Shown: positions 1 through 6,700 of the stretch, in pieces | Layout of the letters: every line of letters begins with the position of its first letter | Numbering within the stretch: position 1 is the stretch's first letter | Source: Oscillospiraceae bacterium | GTDB taxonomy: Bacteria > Bacillota > Clostridia > Saccharofermentanales > Saccharofermentanaceae | Length of the DNA: 6,700 nt | Direction of reading: 5' to 3' | Assembly: GCA_902767145.1 (NCBI GenBank) | Contig: CACXGG010000005.1 | Coordinates: forward strand, 1-6,700 | Program-made: the position numbers and the translations under genes | Notes under the pieces: model-generated | Told to the model about the DNA's origin: nothing | The model's input: only the letters and a program-made list of their open reading frames with translations | Databases searched by the model: none

Positions 1-360
1 CTGGGCATAAAGCAGGGGATACTCACTTCAAAGAGAAGATCCTCCTGCATGACCACCGTGGATCTCAAGGGGATAGGGGATATCTTTGACGCCTTTATCT
101 TTAAGGAGGATACCCTGCGCCATAAGCCGGATCCCGAGCCCATAGAGGCCGCCGCCCGGATGACCGGGACCGTCCCTTCCCGCATCCTTTACGTGGGGGA
201 TGCCATGCCGGATCTTCTCTGTGCCCGGAACGCAGGGGCGGGTTTTGCCCTGGTGGACTGGACAAAGATGCCCGTGGACAGGGGACTTCTGGGGGAGAAC
301 TGCTGGATCATAAGCTCTCTTAAAGACATTCCTTGCATTATTAATGAGTGGGAATTATAA
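1..360 (+). CDS. HAD-superfamily phosphatase, C-terminal part (5' end outside window)
   Basis: The reading frame is open from the first base and ends at TAA 358-360, leaving 119 visible residues. An internal ATG at 49 is not the true start, because conserved family sequence lies upstream of it. Seen: motif II in GILTSK (residues 6-11, Thr9/Ser10); motif III Lys42 in HKPDPEPI; motif IV YVGDAMPD (64-71) with the Mg-binding acidic pair Asp67 and Asp71; then an NAGAGFALVDW segment. Family knowledge: this order is the C-terminal half of a phosphoglycolate phosphatase/PpaX-like HAD hydrolase, a cytosolic phosphoaspartate enzyme. The nucleophile motif DxDxT and the cap domain would lie before base 1. 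The substrate cannot be told: phosphoglycolate, pyrophosphate and sugar phosphates are all possible. Odd: GC is 81/120 in 121-240 and Gly codons are mostly GGG (7 of 10), unlike the genes downstream. Family assignment is firm; specific function is not. Confidence 0.88.
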   Translation: MGIKQGILTSKRRSSCMTTVDLKGIGDIFDAFIFKEDTLRHKPDPEPIEAAARMTGTVPSRILYVGDAMPDLLCARNAGAGFALVDWTKMPVDRGLLGENCWIISSLKDIPCIINEWEL

Positions 361-361
361 T
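333..361 (+). promoter_or_regulatory. Candidate sigma-A promoter for the foldase gene
   Basis: A perfect -10 hexamer TATAAT (356-361) overlaps the stop codon of the HAD gene. Exactly 17 bp upstream is TTGCAT (333-338), which matches only the first three bases of the TTGACA consensus. Predicted start of transcription is near 368, giving a short leader of about 43 nt before the ATG at 411. The change in base composition between the two genes and the lack of any clear terminator between them leave both read-through and independent transcription possible. The -10 is convincing; the -35 is weak. Confidence 0.45.
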
Positions 362-391
362 ATAACGTGCTTTTTTGGGCACATATGTTAA

Positions 392-399
392 AAGGCAGG
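392..399 (+). promoter_or_regulatory. Ribosome binding site of the foldase gene (decides the start)
   Basis: The purine-rich stretch AAGGCAGG lies 11 nt before ATG 411. The in-frame TTG at 375, which would add 12 residues (MGTYVKRQVYFV), has no Shine-Dalgarno-like sequence in front of it. The site favours the ATG at 411, which also gives the expected short positively charged N-terminus before the membrane helix. Confidence 0.55.
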
Positions 400-410
400 T
401 TTATTTTGTT

Positions 411-1940
411 ATGGCAGGTAAGAAAAAGGTTAATGAGGGATTAAAGGCTTCAAAGAGAAGCAAGGCTATAATGACAGCCTTCATCGTGCTTATCGTCCTT
501 ATAATCGTAGGATTCTTCGTATATATCTCCGGTATCATCCAGAAGGTAACTACTGGTATCAAGATCACCGAGACTTCACCCGAGGGTGTTACTACTACTA
601 TCGAGAATATCTCTGTGGTAGAAGCTAACTACCATTACTATCAGGTGCTCAATACTTTCTACGGATATGGAATGATCACAGATCAGGAGCAGCTTGACGA
701 GGTCTTTGATGAGGAGACAGGCAAGACATACTACATGCTCGTCATGGATCAGGCCGCTCAGGAGATCCTTAACAGCGTTATGGTAAACAAGGCAGCTGAG
801 GAGAACGGTTATCTCCAGTATTCAGGTGCAGAAAGATATGCTGAACTTACAGTTGATTCACTCAGACAGACAGCTACACTTTACGGTTATCCCACAGCAG
901 AGCAGTATCTTCAGGCTCTCTACGGAAGGGGAATGACAACATTCGAGTTCAGGAAGTGCGTTGAGAGACAGACTCTCACACAGGAATATGAGAACTATGT
1001 AAGACAGTTCCTTTTCACAGCTTCCGAGGAGGATATCCAGGCAGCTTATGATGAGAGCCCTGAGACATACCTCAGAGTTGACTTCAACTACTACTACTTC
1101 GCAGGAACAGCCAACGAGGACGGTTCCTACGATCTTACAGATGCACAGAACAAGGCTGAGGCAGTAATCGCCGCTACAACAGACTCCGAGTCCTTCAAGG
1201 CCGCAGTCATGGAGCAGATCGGCGAGGAAGATGCAGAGCTCTACGGTTTCAACGAAGAGGACTACGATCCCACATTTGCTTCCTCCTATACATCTGCTAA
1301 TACAGATATGATCGTTGACGGTCTCACAGACTTCACCTTCGAGACAGGTGAGCCCGGTGATTCCACTATCCTCGATGCAGGCACAGGCGTATTCGTAGTC
1401 TATCTCGTAGACAGATATGTAAACGATGAGGCTACAGTTACATACAGAACACTTACACTCTACAATCCCGCTAATGATCTTGAGAATCCCACCGATGCTG
1501 ATCTTCTTAACGGCAGGACAGAGATGGAGCAGAGAGCTAACGAGCTTGCAGCCCAGGCTACAACAGATACTCTCGCTTTCGCTACCCTCGTTAAGCAGAA
1601 TTCCGACAACACAGGTGAGATCGTTTCCGGCGGTTATGTAGACGGAGTCGCAGCTTCCACTTACGAAGTATCTGACACGAATCCTCTTTCCGATTCCCAG
1701 ATCGCTCTCGGCGAGTGGCTCTTCGACGAGTCCAGGACACTTGGCGATACATTCGTCCAGGTTTCCGATGACGGAAGCAAGGTTACTATCTACTACTTCG
1801 AGAACAGCGTTCCCATGTGGATGTACACAGCAAGGAACCAGATCGTTACCACTCTTGTTAACAACTGGTCACAGGAGATCATGGTAAACGATCCCAGCTA
1901 TGCAGTAGCTTATGATTTCATGAGGGCTATCTCCAAGTAA
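411..1940 (+). CDS. Membrane-anchored SurA/PrsA-like foldase (parvulin-type, probably non-catalytic)
   Basis: A 509-residue protein from ATG 411. Seen: a Lys/Arg-rich N-terminus (residues 4-18), one hydrophobic helix (about 20-40), then a long acidic, Tyr-rich extracytoplasmic part. There is no lipobox Cys after the helix; the only Cys is 183. So this is an uncleaved membrane anchor or signal anchor, not a PrsA-type lipoprotein. Residues about 110-222 have the helical SurA_N pattern (alternating Ala/Leu, GYPTAEQYLQALYG at 159-172, EFRKCVERQ, SEEDIQAAYDESPETY). Two parvulin-like regions follow: 223-337 (degenerate, ending GVFVVYLVDR) and 341-470, with SGGYVDG, EWLFDESRTLGDTF (435-448) and IYYFENSVPMW. 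Family knowledge: SurA/PrsA proteins help secreted proteins fold outside the membrane. The Arg-His-Ile motif that opens active parvulin domains is absent (YRTL at 345-348), so I infer a chaperone or holding role rather than prolyl isomerisation. The gene ends before a strong terminator and is not co-transcribed with rpoB by design. Confidence 0.75.
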   Translation: MAGKKKVNEGLKASKRSKAIMTAFIVLIVLIIVGFFVYISGIIQKVTTGIKITETSPEGVTTTIENISVVEANYHYYQVLNTFYGYGMITDQEQLDEVFDEETGKTYYMLVMDQAAQEILNSVMVNKAAEENGYLQYSGAERYAELTVDSLRQTATLYGYPTAEQYLQALYGRGMTTFEFRKCVERQTLTQEYENYVRQFLFTASEEDIQAAYDESPETYLRVDFNYYYFAGTANEDGSYDLTDAQNKAEAVIAATTDSESFKAAVMEQIGEEDAELYGFNEEDYDPTFASSYTSANTDMIVDGLTDFTFETGEPGDSTILDAGTGVFVVYLVDRYVNDEATVTYRTLTLYNPANDLENPTDADLLNGRTEMEQRANELAAQATTDTLAFATLVKQNSDNTGEIVSGGYVDGVAASTYEVSDTNPLSDSQIALGEWLFDESRTLGDTFVQVSDDGSKVTIYYFENSVPMWMYTARNQIVTTLVNNWSQEIMVNDPSYAVAYDFMRAISK

Positions 1941-1968
1941 TATAATGGATATCATTAAATACAGACAT

Positions 1969-2002
1969 AAAGATTCCCTTCTTTGCTGAAGGGAATTTTT
2001 TT
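1969..2002 (+). terminator. Intrinsic terminator after the foldase gene
   Basis: A perfect 9-bp stem (ATTCCCTTC 1973-1981 with GAAGGGAAT 1988-1996) encloses a 6-nt loop TTTGCT. It is followed by seven consecutive T (1996-2002), and upstream A residues (1969-1971) can extend the stem. It lies 28 nt after the foldase stop codon and separates that gene from the rpoB promoter. Confidence 0.93.
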
Positions 2003-2003
2003 G

Positions 2004-2032
2004 TTGACAACCCTTGACGACCTGCGTATAAT
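2004..2032 (+). promoter_or_regulatory. P1, main rpoBC promoter: perfect sigma-A consensus
   Basis: TTGACA (2004-2009), a 17-bp spacer and TATAAT (2027-2032) form an exact match to the housekeeping sigma consensus at optimal spacing. The -35 begins one base after the T-tract of the preceding terminator. Predicted transcription start is A2039, giving a leader of 138 nt before the rpoB ATG. A second TTGACG at 2014-2019 lies only 7 bp from the -10 and cannot act as its -35. Confidence 0.92.
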
Positions 2033-2077
2033 CTTTTAATGCGTCGTATTGTGCATGGGTGTCTTTGCCCGTCGCAC

Positions 2078-2106
2078 TTGACGAAAATGGACTTTTGTGG
2101 TATATC
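2078..2106 (+). promoter_or_regulatory. P2, candidate second rpoBC promoter with extended -10
   Basis: TTGACG (2078-2083, five of six consensus bases), a 17-bp spacer and TATATC (2101-2106, four of six). TG at 2098-2099 is placed exactly for an extended -10 (TGGTATATC). It lies 74 bp downstream of P1 inside the leader. Transcription from it would begin near 2111-2115 and give a leader of about 64 nt that keeps only the hairpin next to the ribosome binding site. Confidence 0.5.
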
Positions 2107-2131
2107 GCACGTCCGTTTTAGGTAAAAGGTC

Positions 2132-2154
2132 GCTCGGAACGCGAGTTCTGAAGC
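2132..2154 (+). promoter_or_regulatory. GNRA-capped hairpin upstream of the rpoB ribosome binding site
   Basis: Nine base pairs with a one-base bulge: GC (2132-2133) with GC (2153-2154), A2152 bulged, then TCGGAAC (2134-2140) with GTTCTGA (2145-2151), including one G-U pair. The loop is GCGA, a GNRA tetraloop. The stem ends 8 nt before the Shine-Dalgarno sequence, so it does not cover it. It could protect the message, serve as a protein binding site or be incidental; its presence in transcripts from either promoter is a point in favour of function. Confidence 0.5.
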
Positions 2155-2162
2155 ATGTTCAA

Positions 2163-2170
2163 GAGGTGAT
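2163..2170 (+). promoter_or_regulatory. Strong ribosome binding site of rpoB (decides the start)
   Basis: GAGGTGAT is an eight-base match to the anti-Shine-Dalgarno complement. It directly abuts an in-frame TTG at 2171, which is too close to serve as start. ATG 2177 is at normal distance and gives the family-typical beginning [18 protein letters not shown]. Confidence 0.9.
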
Positions 2171-2176
2171 TTGATA

Positions 2177-5100
2177 ATGGTGCATTCCGTCAAACAGGGC
2201 AAGACAGAGCGTATGTCCTATTCTCGTATCAACGAGGTAATCGAAGTACCTAATCTCATCGAAATCCAGAAGAATTCATACAACTGGTTCCTTGATGAGG
2301 GTATTCAGCAGATTTTCCAGGATATTTCTCCCGTAACAGATTCACAGAATATCTGGGAAGTTTATTTTTTGGATAAGGAGTTCGATCCTACCAAACCGAT
2401 CTGCAGTCTTGATGAATGCCGTGAGAAGGACAGCAACTATGCCGCTCCTCTCAAGATCAAGCTCCGTCTCAGAAATACAGAGACAGGTGAGAGCAAAGAT
2501 CAGGAAGCTTATGTCGGAGATTTCCCCATAATGACAGAGTACGGTACCTTCGTGATCAACGGTGCCGAAAGAGTAATAATCAGCCAGATAGTCCGTTCTC
2601 CCGGAGCTTACTTCGGAACGGAAAAGGGCAAGAGGGACGAGCTTGAGTATACATCCCAGATCATCCCCAACCGTGGCGCATGGCTCGAGCTCGAGGAAGA
2701 CGAGAACAGAGTCATCAGTGTCCGTGTAGACCGTGCAAGAAAGTTCCCCCTGACTATACTTCTCAGGGCTCTCGGTCTTGCAACAAACGAAGAGATCCTT
2801 GAAGTCTTCGGTGATGAAGAGGGTCTTCGTATCACAATGGAGAAGGACAACTGCCGCACGAGAGAAGATGCTCTCGTAAACTTCTATGCAAAGGTACGTC
2901 CCGGCGATCCTGCTTCTGCAGACGCTGCCGCTAACCACCTTTCCGGTCTCTTCTTCGATCCCAAGAGATATGACCTGGCAAGAGTAGGTATCTATAAGAT
3001 CAACAAGAAGCTCGGTCTTTCCGCACGTATCGTCGGCCACAAGGCTGCCGAGGACGTTGTTACGGAGGACGGTGAGCTCATCGCCAAGAAGGGTACTGTG
3101 TTCAATGCAGAACTGGCTCAGGAAGTCGAGGATGCAGGTATCAGCACATGCCTTATCTATCCTATTAAGAAGGTCGGTGATACAGTCACCATCTCTGACG
3201 TTCCCCACAAGGTAGTAGGTAACGGAAGAGTAGACTGCGACAAGTTCATCAGAGCAAGCTTCGCAGCTAAGGACCTTAAGAACTTCGATATCAACAATAC
3301 TACTATCAACGAGCGCGTAAGAGTAAGTGTTCTCCGTGAGATCATCGAGGAAGTGCGCTCCAACTTCAAGAAGGCTGAGTACGCATCCGAGCTCATGTAT
3401 CAGCTTGATGCAAGGAAGGCAGACCTTATGCCCAAGAACCTTGTTGTAGATGATATCTACGCAATGGTCTCCTACTTCATCGGCCTCAGGCACGGTGTCG
3501 GTACCATCGATAACATCGACCACCTCGGAAACAGAAGGATCCGTTCCGTAGGAGAGCTCCTTCAGAACTCCGTAAGGACAGGTATGGCACGTGTTGAGAA
3601 GAACATCAGAGAGAGGATCGCCAGCATCGACGATAAGGAGTCTGATAAGATCACGGCTGCTTCCCTGGTCAACACAAGACCTCTGAGTGCTGCTTTCCGT
3701 GAGTTCTTCGGTTCTTCACAGCTTTCACAGTTCGGTGACCAGCAGAACCCTCTGGCCGAACTTACACATAAGAGAAGACTTTCTGCATTAGGTCCCGGTG
3801 GTCTTTCCAGAGACCGTGCTTCCTTCGAGGTCCGTGATATCCACTCCTCACACTACGGAAGAATGTGTCCCATCGAGACACCAGAAGGTCCCAACATCGG
3901 ACTTATCACTTCCCTTGCTACATATGCAAGAGTAAACAAGTACGGATTTATCGAGACTCCTTACCGTTACTACGATAAGAAGAAGGGTATCGTATCCGAT
4001 GAGATCAGATACATGACAGCTGACGAAGAGGATCTTTACAATATCGCACAGGCTAACGAGCCTCTCGATGAGAAGAACAAGTTCATCAGTAAGAAGATCA
4101 TCTGCCGTCACCTCGACCAGTTCCTTCAGCTCGATCCTTCAGAGGTCGACTACATGGACGTTTCGCCCAAGCAGCTGGTATCCGTATCCACGAGCCTTAT
4201 CCCGTTCCTTGGAAACGACGATGCTAACCGTGCCCTCATGGGTTCCAACATGCAGCGTCAGGCAGTACCCCTTATCAAGCCTGAAGCACCTATCATCGGT
4301 ACAGGTATGGAGTACCGCGCAGCTAAGGACTCCGGTGTATGTAAGGTCGCATCCAACGGCGGTGTAGTTACATTCGTATCCGCTGATAAGATCGAGATCA
4401 CAAGGGAAGACGGTGTCAAGGACACATACAAGCTGTCCAAGTACCAGAGATCCAACCAGAGCACATGTATCAACCAGCGTCCCATCGTCTCCATGGGCGA
4501 GGAGGTCAAGGCCGGCGACATCATCGCAGACGGACCTGCTACGGACAACGGTGAGCTTGCTCTCGGTAAGAACGTTCTTATCGGATTCACCACATGGGAA
4601 GGTTATAACTACGAGGACGCCGTTCTCGTTAACGAGCGTATCGTAAGAGATGATGTATATACATCCATCCACATCGAGGAGTATGAGTGCGAGGCACGTG
4701 ATACTAAGCTCGGTGCAGAGGAGATCACAAGAGAGGTTCCCAACGTTTCCGAGGACGCCATCGCAAACCTTGATGAGAACGGTATCATCAGGATCGGTGC
4801 TGAGGTAAGATCCGGAGACATCCTCGTAGGTAAGGTATCACCTAAGGGTGAGACAGATCCTACGGCTGAGGAGAGGCTCTACCGCGCTATCTTCGGTGAC
4901 CGCGCCCGTGAAGTAAGGGATACTTCCCTTCATGTACCTCACGGTGAGTACGGTGTCGTTGTAGACGTCGATATCTTCACCAAGGAGACAAATCCTAACC
5001 TTAAGAATTCCGTAAACCAGATGGTAAGAGTTTACGTAGCACAGAAGAGAAAGCTTTCAGTCGGTGACAAGATGGCCGGCCGTCACGGTAACAAGGGTGT

Positions 5101-5944
5101 CGTTTCCAGGATCCTTCCTGAAGAGGATATGCCTTTCCTTCCCGACGGTACCACACTTGATATCGTACTTAACCCCCTCGGTGTTCCTTCCCGAATGAAC
5201 ATCGGTCAGCTTCTTGAGGTTCACCTCGGAAGAGCTGCAAGGGCACTCAACTGGAAGATCGCTACTCCCGTTTTCGACGGTGCCAACGAGGCTGATATCG
5301 CAGAGGCATTCCAGCTCGCAGGTATCGACAGCGACGGTAAGACTGTCCTTTACGACGGACGTACCGGTGAGGCTTTCGAGAACAGGGTAACAGTCGGTGT
5401 AATGTACTACCTGAAGCTCCACCACCTTGTTGATGACAAGATGCACGCAAGATCCATCGGACCTTACTCCATCGTTACACAGCAGCCTCTCGGAGGTAAG
5501 GCACAGTTCGGTGGACAGAGATTCGGTGAGATGGAGGTTTGGGCCCTCGAGGCATACGGTGCGGCTCATACCCTTCAGGAGATCCTTACAGTCAAGTCGG
5601 ATGATATCGAAGGACGTTCCAAGACTTATGATGCCATCATCAGAGGAAAGAACGTACCTGCTTCCGGTATCCCCGAGTCCTTCAACGTTCTTACCAGCGA
5701 GCTCAAGGCACTTGCTCTTGATGTATCGCTCTACACGGACGACAACAAGGAGTACAGGGCATCTGATGACTCTGACGACGATAACCTGGTTGAAATGGAT
5801 GACATAAAGAGACGTGAGTTCGACGAAGAACAGCCTACACAGCAGGATATCCTGGACGCAGGCTTCGTCGAAGCGAATGAAGACGGAACCATCATGGAAG
5901 ACGACTTCGATGATGACTTCGGTGATGAAGAGGACGATGTCTGA
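2177..5944 (+). CDS. rpoB: DNA-directed RNA polymerase subunit beta (complete)
   Basis: A 1255-residue protein, slightly longer than the roughly 1190 of B. subtilis. With beta' it forms the catalytic core that makes all cellular RNA. Seen in order: N-terminal [19 protein letters not shown] (13-31); lobe sequence [19 protein letters not shown]; the rifampicin region [17 protein letters not shown] and [19 protein letters not shown] (about 514-547); [26 protein letters not shown] with Glu813 and Asp814 near the active centre; [10 protein letters not shown] with Lys965 and Lys973, equivalent to E. coli Lys1065 and Lys1073; [20 protein letters not shown]; and the C-terminal clamp segment [26 protein letters not shown]. 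The end is a long acidic tail: 11 of the last 15 residues are Asp or Glu. Compared with B. subtilis, the rifampicin pocket carries Gly520 for Met and Gln523 for Thr. The gene is first in an operon with rpoC, driven by P1 and perhaps P2. No frameshift or truncation seen. Confidence 0.99.
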   Translation: MVHSVKQGKTERMSYSRINEVIEVPNLIEIQKNSYNWFLDEGIQQIFQDISPVTDSQNIWEVYFLDKEFDPTKPICSLDECREKDSNYAAPLKIKLRLRNTETGESKDQEAYVGDFPIMTEYGTFVINGAERVIISQIVRSPGAYFGTEKGKRDELEYTSQIIPNRGAWLELEEDENRVISVRVDRARKFPLTILLRALGLATNEEILEVFGDEEGLRITMEKDNCRTREDALVNFYAKVRPGDPASADAAANHLSGLFFDPKRYDLARVGIYKINKKLGLSARIVGHKAAEDVVTEDGELIAKKGTVFNAELAQEVEDAGISTCLIYPIKKVGDTVTISDVPHKVVGNGRVDCDKFIRASFAAKDLKNFDINNTTINERVRVSVLREIIEEVRSNFKKAEYASELMYQLDARKADLMPKNLVVDDIYAMVSYFIGLRHGVGTIDNIDHLGNRRIRSVGELLQNSVRTGMARVEKNIRERIASIDDKESDKITAASLVNTRPLSAAFREFFGSSQLSQFGDQQNPLAELTHKRRLSALGPGGLSRDRASFEVRDIHSSHYGRMCPIETPEGPNIGLITSLATYARVNKYGFIETPYRYYDKKKGIVSDEIRYMTADEEDLYNIAQANEPLDEKNKFISKKIICRHLDQFLQLDPSEVDYMDVSPKQLVSVSTSLIPFLGNDDANRALMGSNMQRQAVPLIKPEAPIIGTGMEYRAAKDSGVCKVASNGGVVTFVSADKIEITREDGVKDTYKLSKYQRSNQSTCINQRPIVSMGEEVKAGDIIADGPATDNGELALGKNVLIGFTTWEGYNYEDAVLVNERIVRDDVYTSIHIEEYECEARDTKLGAEEITREVPNVSEDAIANLDENGIIRIGAEVRSGDILVGKVSPKGETDPTAEERLYRAIFGDRAREVRDTSLHVPHGEYGVVVDVDIFTKETNPNLKNSVNQMVRVYVAQKRKLSVGDKMAGRHGNKGVVSRILPEEDMPFLPDGTTLDIVLNPLGVPSRMNIGQLLEVHLGRAARALNWKIATPVFDGANEADIAEAFQLAGIDSDGKTVLYDGRTGEAFENRVTVGVMYYLKLHHLVDDKMHARSIGPYSIVTQQPLGGKAQFGGQRFGEMEVWALEAYGAAHTLQEILTVKSDDIEGRSKTYDAIIRGKNVPASGIPESFNVLTSELKALALDVSLYTDDNKEYRASDDSDDDNLVEMDDIKRREFDEEQPTQQDILDAGFVEANEDGTIMEDDFDDDFGDEEDDV

Positions 5945-5985
5945 TACTGACCCGGTAACGTTTTAATCCTATTCATGTCTTAAGG

Positions 5986-5991
5986 AAGGAG
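5986..5991 (+). promoter_or_regulatory. Ribosome binding site of rpoC
   Basis: AAGGAG lies 12 nt before ATG 6004, inside the 59-nt gap between rpoB and rpoC. The spacing is somewhat long. The nearby ATG at 6008 is out of frame. The rest of the gap shows no terminator or promoter, which fits co-transcription of rpoB and rpoC. Confidence 0.8.
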
Positions 5992-6003
5992 ACTTCAAAC
6001 AAT

Positions 6004-6700
6004 ATGTATGATTCAAATCATTTAACATCTATCGGCATCAAGCTTGCTTCACCCGACGTCATCAAGGGATGGTCAAGAGGTGAGGTCAAGAAGCCCGAGA
6101 CTATAAATTACCGTACACAGAAGCCCGAGACAGACGGTCTCTTCTGTGAGAAGATCTTCGGACCCATCAAGTCATGGGAGTGCCACTGCGGTAAGTACAA
6201 GAAGATCCGTTACAAGGGTATGGTCTGCGACAGATGCGGCGTTGAGGTAACGAAGAATACCGTCCGTCGTGAGAGAATGGGTCACATCGAGCTCGCTGCT
6301 CCCGTTTCCCACATCTGGTACTTCAGGGGTATCCCCAGCAGGATGAGTGCCCTTCTGGACATTCCTCCCAAGACACTTGAGAGAGTCCTCTATTTCGCTT
6401 CCTATATCGTTATCAATCCCGGCGAGACAGATCTCGTTAAGGGTGAGACCATCGATGAGGCTAAGTACAGAGAATATGTTGCCAAGTACGGCAAGAGCGC
6501 TTTCGAGGCTAAGATGGGTGCTGAGGCTATCAAGAAGCTCCTTCAGGAAGTCGACATCGACAAGCTGAAGGAAGAGCTCGACCAGCAGAGAAAAGAGGCA
6601 TCCGGCCAGAAGAAGCAGAAGATCAACAAGAGACTGGAAGTAGTCGAGGCATTCAAGAACTCCGGCAACAAGCCTGAGTGGATGATCCTTGAGGTCCTTC
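6004..6700 (+). CDS. rpoC: DNA-directed RNA polymerase subunit beta', N-terminal part (3' end outside window)
   Basis: The frame is open from ATG 6004 to the window edge, giving 232 residues of a protein usually near 1200 long. Seen: the family N-terminus with [20 protein letters not shown] (9-28) and [20 protein letters not shown] (32-51); the zinc-binding site with Cys60, Cys62, Cys75 and Cys78 in [20 protein letters not shown]; then [20 protein letters not shown] (103-112 core), [10 protein letters not shown] and [16 protein letters not shown]. Residues about 150-222 are a charged, Lys/Glu-rich helical stretch typical of the beta' clamp before the lid and rudder. The catalytic NADFDGD motif would lie beyond base 6700. 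It is translated from its own ribosome binding site and shares codon style with rpoB. With beta it builds the polymerase active centre and DNA clamp. Confidence 0.98.
   Translation, partial: MYDSNHLTSIGIKLASPDVIKGWSRGEVKKPETINYRTQKPETDGLFCEKIFGPIKSWECHCGKYKKIRYKGMVCDRCGVEVTKNTVRRERMGHIELAAPVSHIWYFRGIPSRMSALLDIPPKTLERVLYFASYIVINPGETDLVKGETIDEAKYREYVAKYGKSAFEAKMGAEAIKKLLQEVDIDKLKEELDQQRKEASGQKKQKINKRLEVVEAFKNSGNKPEWMILEVL

Larger units (their letters stand above)
2039..2176 (+). other. rpoB 5' leader (untranslated region)
   Basis: About 138 nt separate the predicted P1 start from the rpoB ATG, longer than needed for a ribosome binding site. Possible folds, by hand pairing: (A) 2042-2083, a nested but loose arm of CGTC/GACG, GTGC/GCAC and GGGT/GCCC; (B) 2110-2132, TTTT/AAAA around AGGT plus CC/GG and CG/CG with a bulge and a T-T mismatch; (C) 2132-2154, a stable GNRA-capped hairpin. 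G2132 could pair in either B or C, so the two may compete at their edge. TCGCAC occurs twice (2072-2077, 2105-2110), so GTGC at 2051-2054 has two possible partners. I do not recognise a known riboswitch or ribosomal-protein leader, and no hairpin is followed by a T-tract, so no classical attenuator is visible. Confidence 0.55.

Noticed and set aside
366..388. Hairpin GTGC/GCAC between the HAD and foldase genes as a terminator
   Set aside because: The stem is only 4 bp and the T run lies in the loop rather than after the stem; ACATATGT is just a short palindrome.
375..410. TTG start adding 12 residues to the foldase
   Set aside because: No ribosome binding site precedes it, while ATG 411 has one and gives a normal charged N-terminus before the membrane helix.
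1941..1946. TATAAT directly after the foldase stop as a promoter
   Set aside because: No -35-like sequence at 17 bp (TCATGA), and any transcript would run straight into the terminator at 1969-2002.
1927..2202. A 91-codon minus-strand frame across the rpoB control region
   Set aside because: It overlaps the terminator, both promoters and the leader, and its translation has no recognisable family features.
2342..3523. A 393-codon open frame on the minus strand opposite rpoB
   Set aside because: It is codon-aligned with rpoB, so its stops would be forward TTA, CTA or TCA codons, which rpoB avoids here. The long opening is a by-product of codon bias. The other long antisense frames at 3848-4111, 4139-4672 and 5057-5569 are in the same phase.
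6347..6568. A 73-codon plus-strand frame within rpoC
   Set aside because: It is a shadow in another frame of the clearly coding rpoC sequence.

Overview
The window is a housekeeping segment from a Gram-positive, low-to-mid-GC bacterium, most likely a member of the Clostridia (Bacillota). The RNA polymerase beta subunit has the Bacillota-type sequence, without the large proteobacterial insertions and with Ala where E. coli has Ser522. Ribosome binding sites are strong (GAGGTGAT, AAGGAG). The foldase-like protein is of a type common in clostridial genomes. I would not name a genus. All genes are on the + strand.

Layout: (1) 1-360, the C-terminal half of a HAD-superfamily phosphatase that enters from outside the window. 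(2) 411-1940, a membrane-anchored, secreted SurA/PrsA-like foldase with degenerate parvulin domains. It may have its own promoter overlapping the end of the HAD gene. (3) 1969-2002, a strong intrinsic terminator. (4) 2004-2176, the rpoB control region: a perfect-consensus sigma-A promoter directly after the terminator T-tract, a second candidate promoter with an extended -10 74 bp downstream, and a leader of about 138 nt with a GNRA-capped hairpin just before the ribosome binding site. (5) 2177-5944, complete rpoB. (6) 6004 to the window end, the 5' part of rpoC.

rpoB and rpoC form the expected operon and encode the two large catalytic subunits of RNA polymerase. The usual upstream ribosomal stalk genes (rplJ, rplL) are absent. 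A foldase gene and a terminator sit there instead, and rpoBC appears to be an independent transcription unit. The foldase and rpoBC share a similar codon style (AGA/CGT for Arg, GGT/GGA for Gly, ACA for Thr). The HAD gene is clearly more GC-rich and favours GGG.

I found no mobile element, CRISPR array, tRNA/rRNA or evidence of an undescribed multi-gene system. The points worth checking are regulatory (tandem rpoB promoters, structured leader) and residue-level (unusual residues in the rifampicin pocket of RpoB; missing catalytic motif in the foldase).
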